Assembly: GCA_900539735.1 (NCBI GenBank)
Contig: UQDE01000033.1
Location: 1-26,970 of the forward strand
DNA from: an uncultured Collinsella sp.
Lineage (GTDB): Bacteria; Actinomycetota; Coriobacteriia; Coriobacteriales; Coriobacteriaceae
Direction: 5' to 3'
DNA length: 26,970 nucleotides
Part shown: positions 10,401-16,172 of the stretch, in pieces
Layout: every line of letters starts with the position of its first letter
Position numbering within the stretch: the first letter of the stretch is position 1
Program-made: the position numbers and the translations under genes
The notes under the pieces: generated by a model
Told to the model about the DNA's origin: nothing
Database searches by the model: none
Seen by the model: the letters and a program-made list of their open reading frames with translations, nothing else

Positions 10401-10471
10401 TGATTGGCCTTGCGCTCATCGCCGTCTTTGTGCTGACCAAGCGCGGCAAGGGTGACAGTAATGCCCGATAA
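4427..10471 (+). CDS. Giant surface protein with six Ig-like repeats, four DUF4430 (transcobalamin-like) domains, beta-propeller and InlB repeat
   Basis: A 2014-residue exported protein. An unusually long N-terminal region (about 50 residues, with RRGAIARGVAKR) leads to the hydrophobic signal core GLVAFLAFAMAFGATPAQLWA. Next come an Ala/Asp/Ser-rich stretch (about 75-185), six Ig-like repeats with the recurring pattern YxW.A.......F..V.G.T...(about 188-900) and four DUF4430-type domains (about 901-1018, 1024-1141, 1147-1264, 1268-1376), each ending in a YW.FF.NG...........GD.(I/V).W.Y motif. A PQQ-like beta-propeller (about 1390-1799) and one Listeria-Bacteroides repeat (about 1800-1866, EGYTFGGWYTDEAC) follow. 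The end has Gly/Ser and Lys/Asp/Ser linkers, one membrane helix and a KRGKGDSNAR tail; no LPxTG is seen. The start at 4427 has AAGGGGG upstream; ATG 4508 is an alternative. DUF4430 is homologous to the C-terminal domain of transcobalamin and intrinsic factor, which fits the B12 riboswitch. Corrinoid binding is inferred. Confidence 0.88.
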   Translation: MGVLERNMRDDVGQPQGNAPSTDDGGQMDMFEDERERASLHRRGAIARGVAKRGLVAFLAFAMAFGATPAQLWAEGAEGIAEAVAQATTPSEGAQATDDAADNTAPAAGANDSATDKSSETGDTSSDAPDNASNDALGDPAASDPASANPANEASDTTAETDDAAAVVSESNAPKAAPRAAASLSSNNGVSVGKSKNPTRWVGSNFTGFIQSNTTLYANVWTSSSKRASVSGCTYQWLAADIANGNDADNSAFVAVEGQTGSSIVLDDALRTQLNGKCLRVRITDASGNVVYGPTKSAANQKLLTATNTIKAPVPTKTALDAKSFVLIQSSADDSSSYSSVKAEILNPGTTLWANAYDGEAVPNKRIAAQGGWAYQWLASDTRDAKDSAYRVIPGQTGQSLTITDELASQLAGKYIRVKVVGDGQELYGPSGSFNTPSSVGYNTPGPVAASGQIALGHIVLAYNGAEFGDDYENVPNANVGDTIKAAAYYLNYDTPTDLYGSDKVDFSWWVADSADGSFEQVATGGTYTVTKECANRYLKVVAKAKKGIPGSDSCETKAGRILPKGATTLDSVAFTNASKGAKDTGSTIEACAYKAVDYSSEPVTEGVTYTWRWSSVDPSSSAFDAKTDWHVVEGKTDSSFTIPDDYAKRWVSVSATAGDNTVEATTAAAVKAAGSHELFLTYLKKIVGDQSDDARFVYKSGEKVGVTAFEKTSAGTKGAELTSDQLTYTWQIADSAQGPFTTLTDENAHRPSFVISQKYVGKYLKCIVDGGYNTDYASTRYAIVKGEDAKAYTLTSVNVASSGNLAQVGGTLTPTANYMATGDWGDYETALPEGSLVDYRWYLADDAEGTNAHELFGADETTGAITLPASAEGKYAYVVANAGNNDVKSTAWLVNSSDEKSLSVNVRVVGVSKHDVGQSYDLVDWVPSTSYNWSSTQKMSAWDIFAKVLDEAGYSYSTDGGVPYSVTNPDKSQTLAMENTASGYKYWRFDINGKAANSYATGYYPSDGDTLELVYEDPTGTVSTQVSATCSVVGIDAKGAQQTWAAAQNITLKKGSTAADLSEQLFKQTGLKVDYDPNGSWGWALNSITSPFDSNRTLAYDPATKAYWQLFINGKSSMVGAGGYTLKAGDSVVWCYSKDGDPAPADQLSVSCTVIGQDASGAQQTWAQPTIALVDEGTTAADLSEQIFKKAGIAADTGKGAYGWYLNSLTSPFDKSVKLSSEKVNENTWKYWQFFVNGKPTDVGAGGYTLKTGDEIAWVYGSDGAMPGQVSVSMEIIGKKDEKAQRWTDPSTQVFVEGTTIKDASAAYFDAIGVESKMYDQFGYWGVHSLVSPLDGTKLFGAWSFFVNGVPGSQLDSDYVLKSGDKIVWAYAAGDTVPNPDEVVVDPSASRPTDWKADWSGNSNAVVENVSTPTGALASSWTFDWKAYSGATYPNASEPIVVNGNVYLAVNKRLLKIDAESGKVLAESNLKTAIGYTTRPIYANGLVIVPLDGGAVQALTADTLTTVWVTDSVSKFAQSNSQLTVDGNYLYVGTVDVDYGKGTYDNGHLTRINILTGAISWQHVNAGEGYYWTGATVGDGFVLVPTSAGTVEMLSKSTGAVLGSVSVGALVNSTCVLSADGSHAYLISRDGKLHVLALSDAKAKASSRISEERVVNLGLTGCACMPTLFGNKLIVGGEVSDGSALAIVDLANDFTTTLVSSADGSALPAGGIKGAPLVSAQADGTYIYFTVNYGATSDYVNYTSGGGVYRYKMDDAEASGAFSATGHNNYCDSPIACDAKGNLYYINDSGTLFKLNGGVKVSFETGEGSKVDFQTTADGKLVKPADPTREGYTFGGWYTDEACTQAYDFSTLVTADMTLYAKWTKNTTNPGGNGGSGSNGSNGGTGSGSGAGTGTGTGSGTKGQQAGGAVAPGHKPTTKTTVSTKTETKDNKSDKKDEKKSDRKDSKSDKKSDSKSDTGSASTATAKKSAGASEQEAGTNPLAIVGIAAGVIGLALIAVFVLTKRGKGDSNAR

Positions 10472-11363
10472 GCCAAAGGAGACCAACGGGCAACAGCCCG
10501 ACTCCTCGTTTATCCAACTCGACGATGCAAAGCAAAAGGGCGCCGCTTCGGCGGCGTCCGCCCCTCGTCGCAAGGCGCTCGTTAGCGCCCTTACGGCTGT
10601 CTGTATCGCACTGATCGTCGTCTCGCTGGGCTTTGTCCATCCTTCCGAGAGCGGCGCCTGGTCCATTGACTGGATCGTTCAGACCGTGACGGGGGAGAGC
10701 GTCGTCGCCAATGATGCCAAGGCGCCTGGTTCGGCTGCTGCTTCTAGCAAGGCCGACTCCAAGAATTCCAAGGCTTCGGGTGATGCGAAAGATAAGTCCA
10801 AGGACTCGGGTGACGCCAAGGGCGATTCCGAGTCCTCGAACAAGAGCTCGGATAAAAACTCGGAAGGCAAAAAGTCCGAAGAGCAGGATGGCAAGAAGTC
10901 TGGCGAAGCATCGGTTTCTCAGAATACCGGAGCTGCCGATACGTCCAACACGTCTGGCGGCGCCTCCTCGGGCGGTGGCCAGTCGTCTGGCGGAGCTACG
11001 GCTTCTAACGGCGGAGGCGCTTCCACGGGCGGCCAGGGTGGCTCTCAGGAGTCTGGATACGTTACCGCGTCGGTCTCGGTTACGTCGAGCGCCGTGGGCA
11101 ATCCTGTATCTGCTGGCGGCACCTATACCTTTAACGAAGGTGCCACCGTCTACGATGCTCTGTGCGCGCTGGGTCTTTCCGTTAACGCGCACGGCTCGTC
11201 GTACGGCACCTACGTTGCAGCTATCGGCGGCTTAGCCGAAAAGCAGTACGGCGGCACAAGCGGCTGGATGTACTCCGTCAACGGCGCAACGCTCATGACG
11301 GCCTGCAGCAACTATGTTCTCTCCAATGGCGACAACGTGGTCTGGTATTACGTTACAGGCTAG
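10461..11363 (+). CDS. Membrane-anchored protein with one C-terminal DUF4430 domain
   Basis: A 300-residue protein with inverted anchoring compared with its neighbour. A cytoplasmic N terminus (about 1-34) is followed by one uncleaved-looking membrane helix (KALVSALTAVCIALIVVSLG), a long Ser/Lys/Asp/Gly linker likely to cross the wall, and a DUF4430 domain in the last 100 residues. That domain has TFNEGATVYDALCALG, SGWMYSVNG and GDNVVWYYVTG. The ATG at 10461 overlaps the end of the giant gene by 11 bp, with AAGGGTG just upstream, so translation is probably coupled and both genes share the cobalamin riboswitch. A GTG at 10452 would add three residues. A strong terminator follows. The domain call is confident; the corrinoid-related role is inferred. 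Confidence 0.88.
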   Translation: MPDKPKETNGQQPDSSFIQLDDAKQKGAASAASAPRRKALVSALTAVCIALIVVSLGFVHPSESGAWSIDWIVQTVTGESVVANDAKAPGSAAASSKADSKNSKASGDAKDKSKDSGDAKGDSESSNKSSDKNSEGKKSEEQDGKKSGEASVSQNTGAADTSNTSGGASSGGGQSSGGATASNGGGASTGGQGGSQESGYVTASVSVTSSAVGNPVSAGGTYTFNEGATVYDALCALGLSVNAHGSSYGTYVAAIGGLAEKQYGGTSGWMYSVNGATLMTACSNYVLSNGDNVVWYYVTG

Positions 11364-11389
11364 GAGTCTTTCAACATAACGCACGGAAT

Positions 11390-11425
11390 GGGCGGCTCGG
11401 ACAGTATCCGGGCCGCCCGTTTTTT
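11390..11425 (+). terminator. Intrinsic terminator of the DUF4430 operon
   Basis: GGGCGGCTCGGA pairs with TCCGGGCCGCCC around the loop CAGTA, followed by six T residues (11420-11425). It lies 26 bp after the stop codon and is the best intrinsic terminator in the window. Confidence 0.9.
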
Positions 11426-11434
11426 GATGCGAAC

Positions 11435-11727
11435 GGGACGGAGTTTTCCCAATCGAGGCTCAACCGGAAACCGCGTCCCACTTTGGGACCGGATTCCGGG
11501 ATGCAGTTTCCGGTTGCATGGCCATTGGGAAGCTGCATCCCGTTTCGAGGCGTCATTCCGGGACGCGCTTTCCGTTTCAGCGCCCATCGGGAAACCGGCA
11601 TCCCATTTCAGAGCCAAATTTCGGGACACGCTTTCCCAGACGAGCCCATTGGGAAACTGTGTCCCATTCTGAGGCCCCAAACTGGGATGCCGTTTCCCCG
11701 AGGAGGCCTATTGGGAACCGGTATCCC
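11435..11727. repeat. Array of five 61-63 bp units, each an imperfect hairpin of GGGA...TCCC boxes
   Basis: Inverted-repeat units span 11435-11479, 11498-11541, 11560-11604, 11623-11665 and 11684-11727. Starts are 61 to 63 bp apart. Each unit has a left box like GGGATGCCGTTTCCC, a spacer of about 14 nt often containing GCCCATT, a right box like GGGAAACCGGCATCCC, then about 18 nt before the next unit. Boxes are degenerate and alternate in orientation, so the two halves of each unit pair. The array lies between two convergent operons and outside both terminators, so it is unlikely to be part of either transcript. No credible gene is present here: all frames stay open only because the repeats lack stops. 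Its origin and role are not recognised. Confidence 0.8.
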
Positions 11728-11800
11728 ATTTCGGCAGCGTGGCCCGTTTCATGTGCTCTCATCGGCATGCTTAGAAAGACCGGCAAACATGCTCGGCAAA

Positions 11801-11836
11801 CAAAAAGCCAGCTGGAACGTGAAGTCCCAGCCGGCT
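11801..11836 (-). terminator. Intrinsic terminator of the gtrA-like gene
   Basis: Read on the - strand, AGCCGGCTGG pairs with CCAGCTGGCT (one G-U) around an 11-nt loop and is followed by TTTTTG. It lies 27 bp after the stop of the 135-residue GtrA protein. Confidence 0.8.
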
Positions 11837-11862
11837 GCAAATGCGAGGTTATGTTTGACTGA

Positions 11863-12270
11863 CTACGAGCGTGCGCCCTCGAGGAAGAAACGACGGCTAA
11901 AGTAGTTGTACCAGGTGACCAGAAACGTGGCGATGGCCTTCATGGCCTGGTAGCCGATGCTCAAAAACGTGACGCCCACAAACATGTACAGGTCGTTGAG
12001 GCCCAGACCGATTACCGACAGGATGGTGAAGATCGTGAACTCGCGCTTGCGGCTCATGCCCTCGCGGTGGTCGAACACGTACTTCATGCTGAGCCAGTAG
12101 TTGACCACGACGGACGTGATAAACGAAATCGTGGTGCTCATCAAAAAGTCGAGATGGAACAGCTCGACGAGCGCAATGAGCATGCCCCAGTCGATGCCAA
12201 AGGAGATAAGTCCCACGACAGCGAACTTGAGGAACTGCTTGGTATGAGGTTGTGCCAGTGCCTTGCGCAC
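11863..12270 (-). CDS. GtrA family membrane protein (first of two)
   Basis: A 135-residue GtrA-family integral membrane protein with four predicted helices: FAVVGLISFGIDWGMLIALV, a second through STTISFITSVVVNY, a third through FTILSVIGLGLNDLYM, and a fourth through AIATFLVTWYNYF. The loop MKYVFDHREGMSRKREF and the terminal SRRFFLEG are typical of the family. GtrA-type proteins are thought to move lipid-linked sugars across the membrane or to partner polyprenyl-phosphate glycosyltransferases; no glycosyltransferase is adjacent here. It starts with GTG; GGATGTG just upstream may serve as ribosome-binding site. It is a paralogue of the next GtrA gene, with the loop motif nearly conserved. Confidence 0.9.
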   Translation of the reverse strand: MRKALAQPHTKQFLKFAVVGLISFGIDWGMLIALVELFHLDFLMSTTISFITSVVVNYWLSMKYVFDHREGMSRKREFTIFTILSVIGLGLNDLYMFVGVTFLSIGYQAMKAIATFLVTWYNYFSRRFFLEGARS

Positions 12271-12352
12271 GTAATCACATCCAATGCGTTGACGAATCGA
12301 GCAGAGGATACTTTAGAGCTTTTGCAAGGGAAACGTAAGGGCTTTGCCAAGA

Positions 12353-12358
12353 ACTATA
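12353..12358 (-). promoter_or_regulatory. Candidate -10 element upstream of the 135-residue GtrA gene
   Basis: On the - strand the hexamer TATAGT lies about 85 bp before the GTG start, in an AT-richer 150-bp gap between the two GtrA genes. TTGCAA lies upstream but the spacing (14 bp) is short. It is offered only because the gap suggests a separate promoter. Confidence 0.3.
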
Positions 12359-12421
12359 CGAACTCGTCAAATTTGCAAGAGACAATCCGCAAACGTCGTA
12401 AATCCTTCCGTAAACGAGCAA

Positions 12422-12465
12422 GGCCCACGAACAACGCAGCGCTCGACGCGCGTCGTCCGTGGGCC
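12422..12465. terminator. Long hairpin between the two GtrA genes
   Basis: GGCCCACG (12422-12429) pairs exactly with CGTGGGCC (12458-12465) and further pairs continue inward. On the - strand it follows the 152-residue GtrA gene by about 25 bp and could end its transcript, but only a weak T stretch follows (TTGCTCGTTT). Confidence 0.5.
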
Positions 12466-12489
12466 CCGTAGTGCAACGAGGAGGTCGAA

Positions 12490-12885
12490 CTACTTGGTCT
12501 CCTCGCCCTCCAGGAAGATCTTTCGGGTCACAAAGTTGTAGACCATAACAAGCGCGGTGGCGCAAATCTTGGCGATATTGGCCTCGAGCCCTAGGCCGGC
12601 GTTGAGCGCCAGCACGATACCGTCGTTGAGCGCCAGGCCGATCACGGACAGCACGACAAAGACAATGAACTCGCGGCGGCGGCTCATGCCCTCCTTGTGC
12701 GCAAACACGTACTTCATGCTCGCGACGTAGTTAAAGATGAGCGAGACGATAAAGCCGCTGGTGTTGGCGATCAGGATGTTAAGGCCCAGACCGTAGTGGA
12801 GCAGATTCATGATGCCAAAGTCGATGACGGTGGCAATGACGCCGACGACGCCAAACTTCATGATCTGCGCAAGGAGCTTTTGCAT
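12490..12885 (-). CDS. GtrA family membrane protein (second of two)
   Basis: A 131-residue GtrA-family protein with four membrane helices: FGVVGVIATVIDFGIMNLL, ILIANTSGFIVSLIFNYVA, a third through FVVLSVIGLALNDGIVLAL, and a fourth through ICATALVMVYNFV. Between helices two and three is MKYVFAHKEGMSRRREF, nearly the same loop as in the neighbouring GtrA gene. The best start is the ATG at 12885 (MQKLLAQIMKFG), matching family length; a TTG at 12948 would add 21 residues without a helix. The gene lies downstream of fructose-1,6-bisphosphatase on the same strand, with about 78 bp between. The likely role is moving or presenting lipid-linked sugar for envelope glycans; the partner enzyme is not in the window. 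Confidence 0.88.
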   Translation of the reverse strand: MQKLLAQIMKFGVVGVIATVIDFGIMNLLHYGLGLNILIANTSGFIVSLIFNYVASMKYVFAHKEGMSRRREFIVFVVLSVIGLALNDGIVLALNAGLGLEANIAKICATALVMVYNFVTRKIFLEGEETK

Positions 12886-12963
12886 GGTACCTGCCTCAGG
12901 GTGGCGCCGGAGCGCCGCGGGGATGACAAACTCAGCAAGTTTAGCCAATCCCCGCGGGTGGTG

Positions 12964-14880
12964 CTAGGCGCGCTCCTCGATAGCACCGTTTCTATATGCA
13001 TCGAGCAGCTGACGCAGGTCCTGGATTTGGCTGCGGATCTTGGCGCCAGTATCGGTGTCGCTCACCATGCGGCGACGGTCTGCTTGGTCAAAACGGTTGG
13101 TCTCGCTTTCGATGTCCACGTTGCGCGTGAGTGCCTCGGCAACCGTCGTAAAGGCCCGGTGCGACTTGAGGCGGCAGCCGCGCGAGCTCGAGATGAGCGT
13201 ATAGCCGGCGATACCCGTCTTGGGATGGTAAGCGCGGCAGAAGCCGCCATCGATGACCAGCAGCTTGCCCTCGGCGCGGATGGGCTGTTCGCCCTTGGTG
13301 GTTTTAACGGGCGTGTGGCCGTTGATGATGTGGCCGGTCGGCGAGCATGCCATGGGCGCGACGCCGAACTCGCGCATGATGTCATCGCAGACCGAGGGCG
13401 ACTTGGTAAGCGTGAAGTACGGGTCCATCGGCTCGACCCAGGTGCTCTTATCGGCGATATAGGCGCGCTCAAAGGTACGCACCAGGCGTCCGCTGGCGGG
13501 CGAGTTAAAGCCAATCCACAGGTACCACATCCAGTCGAGGGCGTCGCGGTCGCCCACGCGCCAGGCGCGGCGGGCGATGTGGTCGCAAAAATCAAGATAA
13601 TCGCGCCCGGCGTGCCAGGTGCCCAGACAGTTCATGCTGCTAAAGGTGCCGTCTTCGTTGAGCGGAACGCAGCCGTGGAAGAGCAGGTTGCCGTTGGCGA
13701 CCTTGTACATCGAGCCGTGGGAATAGAGGAAATCGATATGGCGATGCAGGTGATCGGCGGTGACAAACTCGGACACGAGCTTGTCGATGATGTGCTGCTC
13801 CTGGGGCGTGAGCGTATAGGGGTCCGCCGGATCGACGGTAGGGAAGTCGTTGGTCGTGAGCGGCCACACGCTGCCGTCGGCGAGCGTGACCGTGCCGGTG
13901 TCGTGGTCAATCTTGTCGAGCAGCAGGCGGTCGGTCATGTCGAACTCGGGGTGACGCTGGATAATCTGGCCCTCAAGCTTAAAGAGCAGCACGTTGATGG
14001 CCTTGATCAGCGGGGTGATGGACTCACCGGCGGTATAGGTGGCGTCTGCGAAGGCGACTAGCTCACGCAGCGAGATGCCGTAGTCGTTCTCGAGGATCTC
14101 GTAATTGTCGTAACGCAGGTTGTTGCGCAGCACCGTGGCGATGCATGCAGGCTCACCGGCCGCAGCGCCCATCCACAGCAGGTCGTGGTTGCCCCACTGG
14201 ATGTCGAGCGAATGGTAGGTGAGCAGGCGGTCCATAATCTTGGCCGCGCCGCCGCCGCGGTCGAAGATATCGCCCACCAGGTGCAGGTGGTCGACGGCCA
14301 GGCGTTTGATGAGCGAAGCGAGCGACTCGATAAAGTCGTCGGCGCTGGCGGTCTCCAGGATGGACTCCACGATGCGCTCGTGATAGCGCACGCGATAGTT
14401 GTTCTCGTCCGGGTGCGTGTGCAACAACTCGTCGATGATGTAGGCGTAATCGCGCGGAATGGCCTTACGCACCTTGGAGCGGGTGTAGCGGCTCGAAAGC
14501 GAGCGGGCAACCATGATGAGCTGGTCAAGCATCGTCTTGTACCAGGTGGGTGAGTCCTCGCGCTGGCTGCGGACCAGCTCGATCTTCTCGCGCGGGTAGT
14601 AGATGAGCGTGCACAGCTCGCCCTTTTCGTCAAAGGTGAGCGTGTCGCCAAAAATCTCGTCGACATGCTCGCGCACGACGCCCGAGCAGTTGTTGAGGAT
14701 GTGCATAAAGGCTTCGTACTCGCCGTGCACGTCGCTCATAAAATGCTCGGTGCCCTTGGGTAGGTTGAGGATGGCCGAGAGGTTGATAATTTCGGTAAAC
14801 GCGGATTGTTCGGTGGGAAATTGTCTCGACAGCAGACGCAGATACTTAAAGTCTTGCGGGTTGCGATCGAATGCGACCAT
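12964..14880 (-). CDS. fbp: Class III fructose-1,6-bisphosphatase
   Basis: A 638-residue fructose-1,6-bisphosphatase of the class III type found in Firmicutes and some actinobacteria. It hydrolyses fructose 1,6-bisphosphate to fructose 6-phosphate in gluconeogenesis, in the cytosol. It belongs to the calcineurin-like metallophosphatase fold: SDVHGE near residue 49, GDIFDRGGG near 203 and GNHDLLWMG near 228 supply the two-metal site. INGHTPVKTTKGE (about 515) and VIDGGFCRAYH follow. Length matches the family (about 640-670). ATG 14880 has GGAAGG six bases upstream on the - strand and gives MVAFDRNPQDFKYL; an upstream in-frame start at 14925 is less likely. A 10-bp inverted repeat upstream may be an operator. 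Confidence 0.95.
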   Translation of the reverse strand: MVAFDRNPQDFKYLRLLSRQFPTEQSAFTEIINLSAILNLPKGTEHFMSDVHGEYEAFMHILNNCSGVVREHVDEIFGDTLTFDEKGELCTLIYYPREKIELVRSQREDSPTWYKTMLDQLIMVARSLSSRYTRSKVRKAIPRDYAYIIDELLHTHPDENNYRVRYHERIVESILETASADDFIESLASLIKRLAVDHLHLVGDIFDRGGGAAKIMDRLLTYHSLDIQWGNHDLLWMGAAAGEPACIATVLRNNLRYDNYEILENDYGISLRELVAFADATYTAGESITPLIKAINVLLFKLEGQIIQRHPEFDMTDRLLLDKIDHDTGTVTLADGSVWPLTTNDFPTVDPADPYTLTPQEQHIIDKLVSEFVTADHLHRHIDFLYSHGSMYKVANGNLLFHGCVPLNEDGTFSSMNCLGTWHAGRDYLDFCDHIARRAWRVGDRDALDWMWYLWIGFNSPASGRLVRTFERAYIADKSTWVEPMDPYFTLTKSPSVCDDIMREFGVAPMACSPTGHIINGHTPVKTTKGEQPIRAEGKLLVIDGGFCRAYHPKTGIAGYTLISSSRGCRLKSHRAFTTVAEALTRNVDIESETNRFDQADRRRMVSDTDTGAKIRSQIQDLRQLLDAYRNGAIEERA

Positions 14881-14907
14881 GAAACACCTTCCGATGGAGC
14901 TGGTAAA

Positions 14908-14937
14908 ACTGATAAACAGTGTCAAACGTTTATCAGT
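14908..14937. promoter_or_regulatory. Perfect 10-bp inverted repeat upstream of fbp
   Basis: ACTGATAAAC (14908-14917) and GTTTATCAGT (14928-14937) are exact inverted copies around a 10-nt centre. On the - strand the centre contains TTGACA, a perfect -35 hexamer. This would fit a repressor operator over the fbp promoter, 28 bp before the start codon. No good -10 is seen at normal spacing, so the promoter part is uncertain. Confidence 0.5.
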
Positions 14938-15200
14938 ATGCGCCGCTTTTGTTTCGATTTTGCGCCAGCGGCTGAATTGTCGGCTGAACGGTTTGGTAAA
15001 TCGATTTAGTTGAGGTAGATATGGCGGTTGAGTGGAGACGACAGAAGGTGTTTTCTCAGATATTTATGCGTGGGGCCGGTTGAGACGATGGTGGTAAAGA
15101 TGTTCGCTATTTTTGGTTCGATTTGGTAAATAGTGGACATATGTACCGTATATAGGCTCACTGTGCGATAATTTGCGCAGCAATGAGTAAGGAGCCTCAT
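14938..15200. other. Intergenic region between divergent fbp and degV
   Basis: This AT-rich gap between divergently transcribed genes should hold the degV promoter. TTTGGTAAAT occurs twice as a direct repeat (14992-15001 and 15122-15131). GATAAT at 15167-15172 could be a -10 for degV, but the matching -35 is poor. A 20-codon open frame at about 15020 (MAVEWRRQKV...) has a GAGG upstream but nothing else supports it. Confidence 0.35.
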
Positions 15201-16091
15201 ATGAGTGATTTTGTCCTGACCTGTGAATCCGCCGCCGACCGAACCCGTGAGTTCTTTGCGTCGCGCAATATCCCTGTCGTGTGTTTTCATTACGAGATCG
15301 ACGATGTTGTCTATACGGACGATCTGTATCAGTCGATTACGCCGGACAAGTTTTTTGCCCAGATTGCCGCGGGCGCCATGCCCAAGACGTCTCAGGTGAG
15401 CGTGGGCGAGTACGAGGAGTTTTGGGAGCCGTTTGTTGCCGAGGGTAAAGACGTGCTGCACCTGACGTTGTCGTCGGGTATTTCGGGCACGTATGGATCG
15501 GCCTGCGTCGCGGCGCAGATGCTCGCGGATCGCTATCCCCAGGGCGGCAAGGTGCACGTCATCGATTCGCTGGCGGCGTCTTCGGGCTTTGGCCTGTTGC
15601 TGGAATATGCCGCCGACGTGCGCGATAGCGGGGCTTCACTCGACGAGACGGCTGCCTGGATCGAGGAGCACAAGCTCAACCTGCACCACTGGTTCTTCTC
15701 GACCGATCTGTCGAGCTACCTACGAGGCGGTCGCATTTCGGCTGCGAGCGCGATCATCGGCACGGCGCTTAAGATTTGCCCGCTTATGACGGTCGATTGC
15801 GAAGGTAAGCTGTCGCCACGTGAGAAAATTCGCACTAAGAAGCGAGCGATTTCCGAGATGGCCAAGACCATGATGGCACACGTGCGGGACGGTGCGGATT
15901 ATTCGGGTAAGTGCATCATGTCGCACTCGGCGTGCCGCGAGGATGCCGAGGCAGTTGCGGCGCTGATTGAGGAACAGGTTCCGCAGCTTAAAGGCAAGAT
16001 TGAGATCAATGACATCGGTACTCTGATTGGCTCGCATACCGGACCTGGTACGGTGGCGCTCTTCTTTATGGGCGACAAGCGCGTGGATTAA
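15201..16091 (+). CDS. DegV family fatty-acid-binding protein
   Basis: A 296-residue DegV/FakB-type protein. Relatives bind a fatty acid in a deep pocket and present it to a fatty-acid kinase (FakA) for phospholipid synthesis. The family patterns are present: LTLSSGISGTYGSA (about 88), VIDSLAASSGFGLLLEYAA (about 118), the RGGRIS motif in SYLRGGRISAASAIIGTALKI, and IGTLIGSHTGPGTVALFFMG near the C terminus. AAGGAG at 15189-15194 lies six bases before ATG 15201, so the in-frame ATG at 15183, which contains that box, is rejected. No fatty-acid kinase gene is nearby. It stands alone and ends at a GC-rich hairpin. Confidence 0.92.
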   Translation: MSDFVLTCESAADRTREFFASRNIPVVCFHYEIDDVVYTDDLYQSITPDKFFAQIAAGAMPKTSQVSVGEYEEFWEPFVAEGKDVLHLTLSSGISGTYGSACVAAQMLADRYPQGGKVHVIDSLAASSGFGLLLEYAADVRDSGASLDETAAWIEEHKLNLHHWFFSTDLSSYLRGGRISAASAIIGTALKICPLMTVDCEGKLSPREKIRTKKRAISEMAKTMMAHVRDGADYSGKCIMSHSACREDAEAVAALIEEQVPQLKGKIEINDIGTLIGSHTGPGTVALFFMGDKRVD

Positions 16092-16132
16092 TTTGCTCCA
16101 TCACGTCGCTGCATGATTGCTCAAACGATAAC

Positions 16133-16160
16133 GGCCCGCCTCACGTTTGTGGGGCGGGCC
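16133..16160. terminator. GC-rich hairpin between convergent degV and the TIM-barrel gene
   Basis: GGCCCGCCTCAC pairs with GTGGGGCGGGCC (one mismatch or G-U) around GTTT. It lies 41 bp after degV and 12 bp after the opposing stop, so it can serve both strands. Flanking T runs are short (TTGCTGTT on +). Confidence 0.65.
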
Positions 16161-16172
16161 TTGCTGTTACGA

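Noticed and set aside
10320..10471. LPxTG sorting signal on the giant protein
   Set aside because: The C terminus has a hydrophobic helix and basic tail but no LPxTG-like pentapeptide before it, so sortase anchoring is not supported.
11435..11727. CRISPR array
   Set aside because: Repeats are degenerate and alternate in orientation, spacers are not unique inserts of constant length, and no cas gene is near.
11371..11905. Several 76-140 codon frames in both strands across the hairpin array
   Set aside because: All are by-products of stop-poor repeats; they have no ribosome-binding site with sensible spacing and several overlap the terminators.
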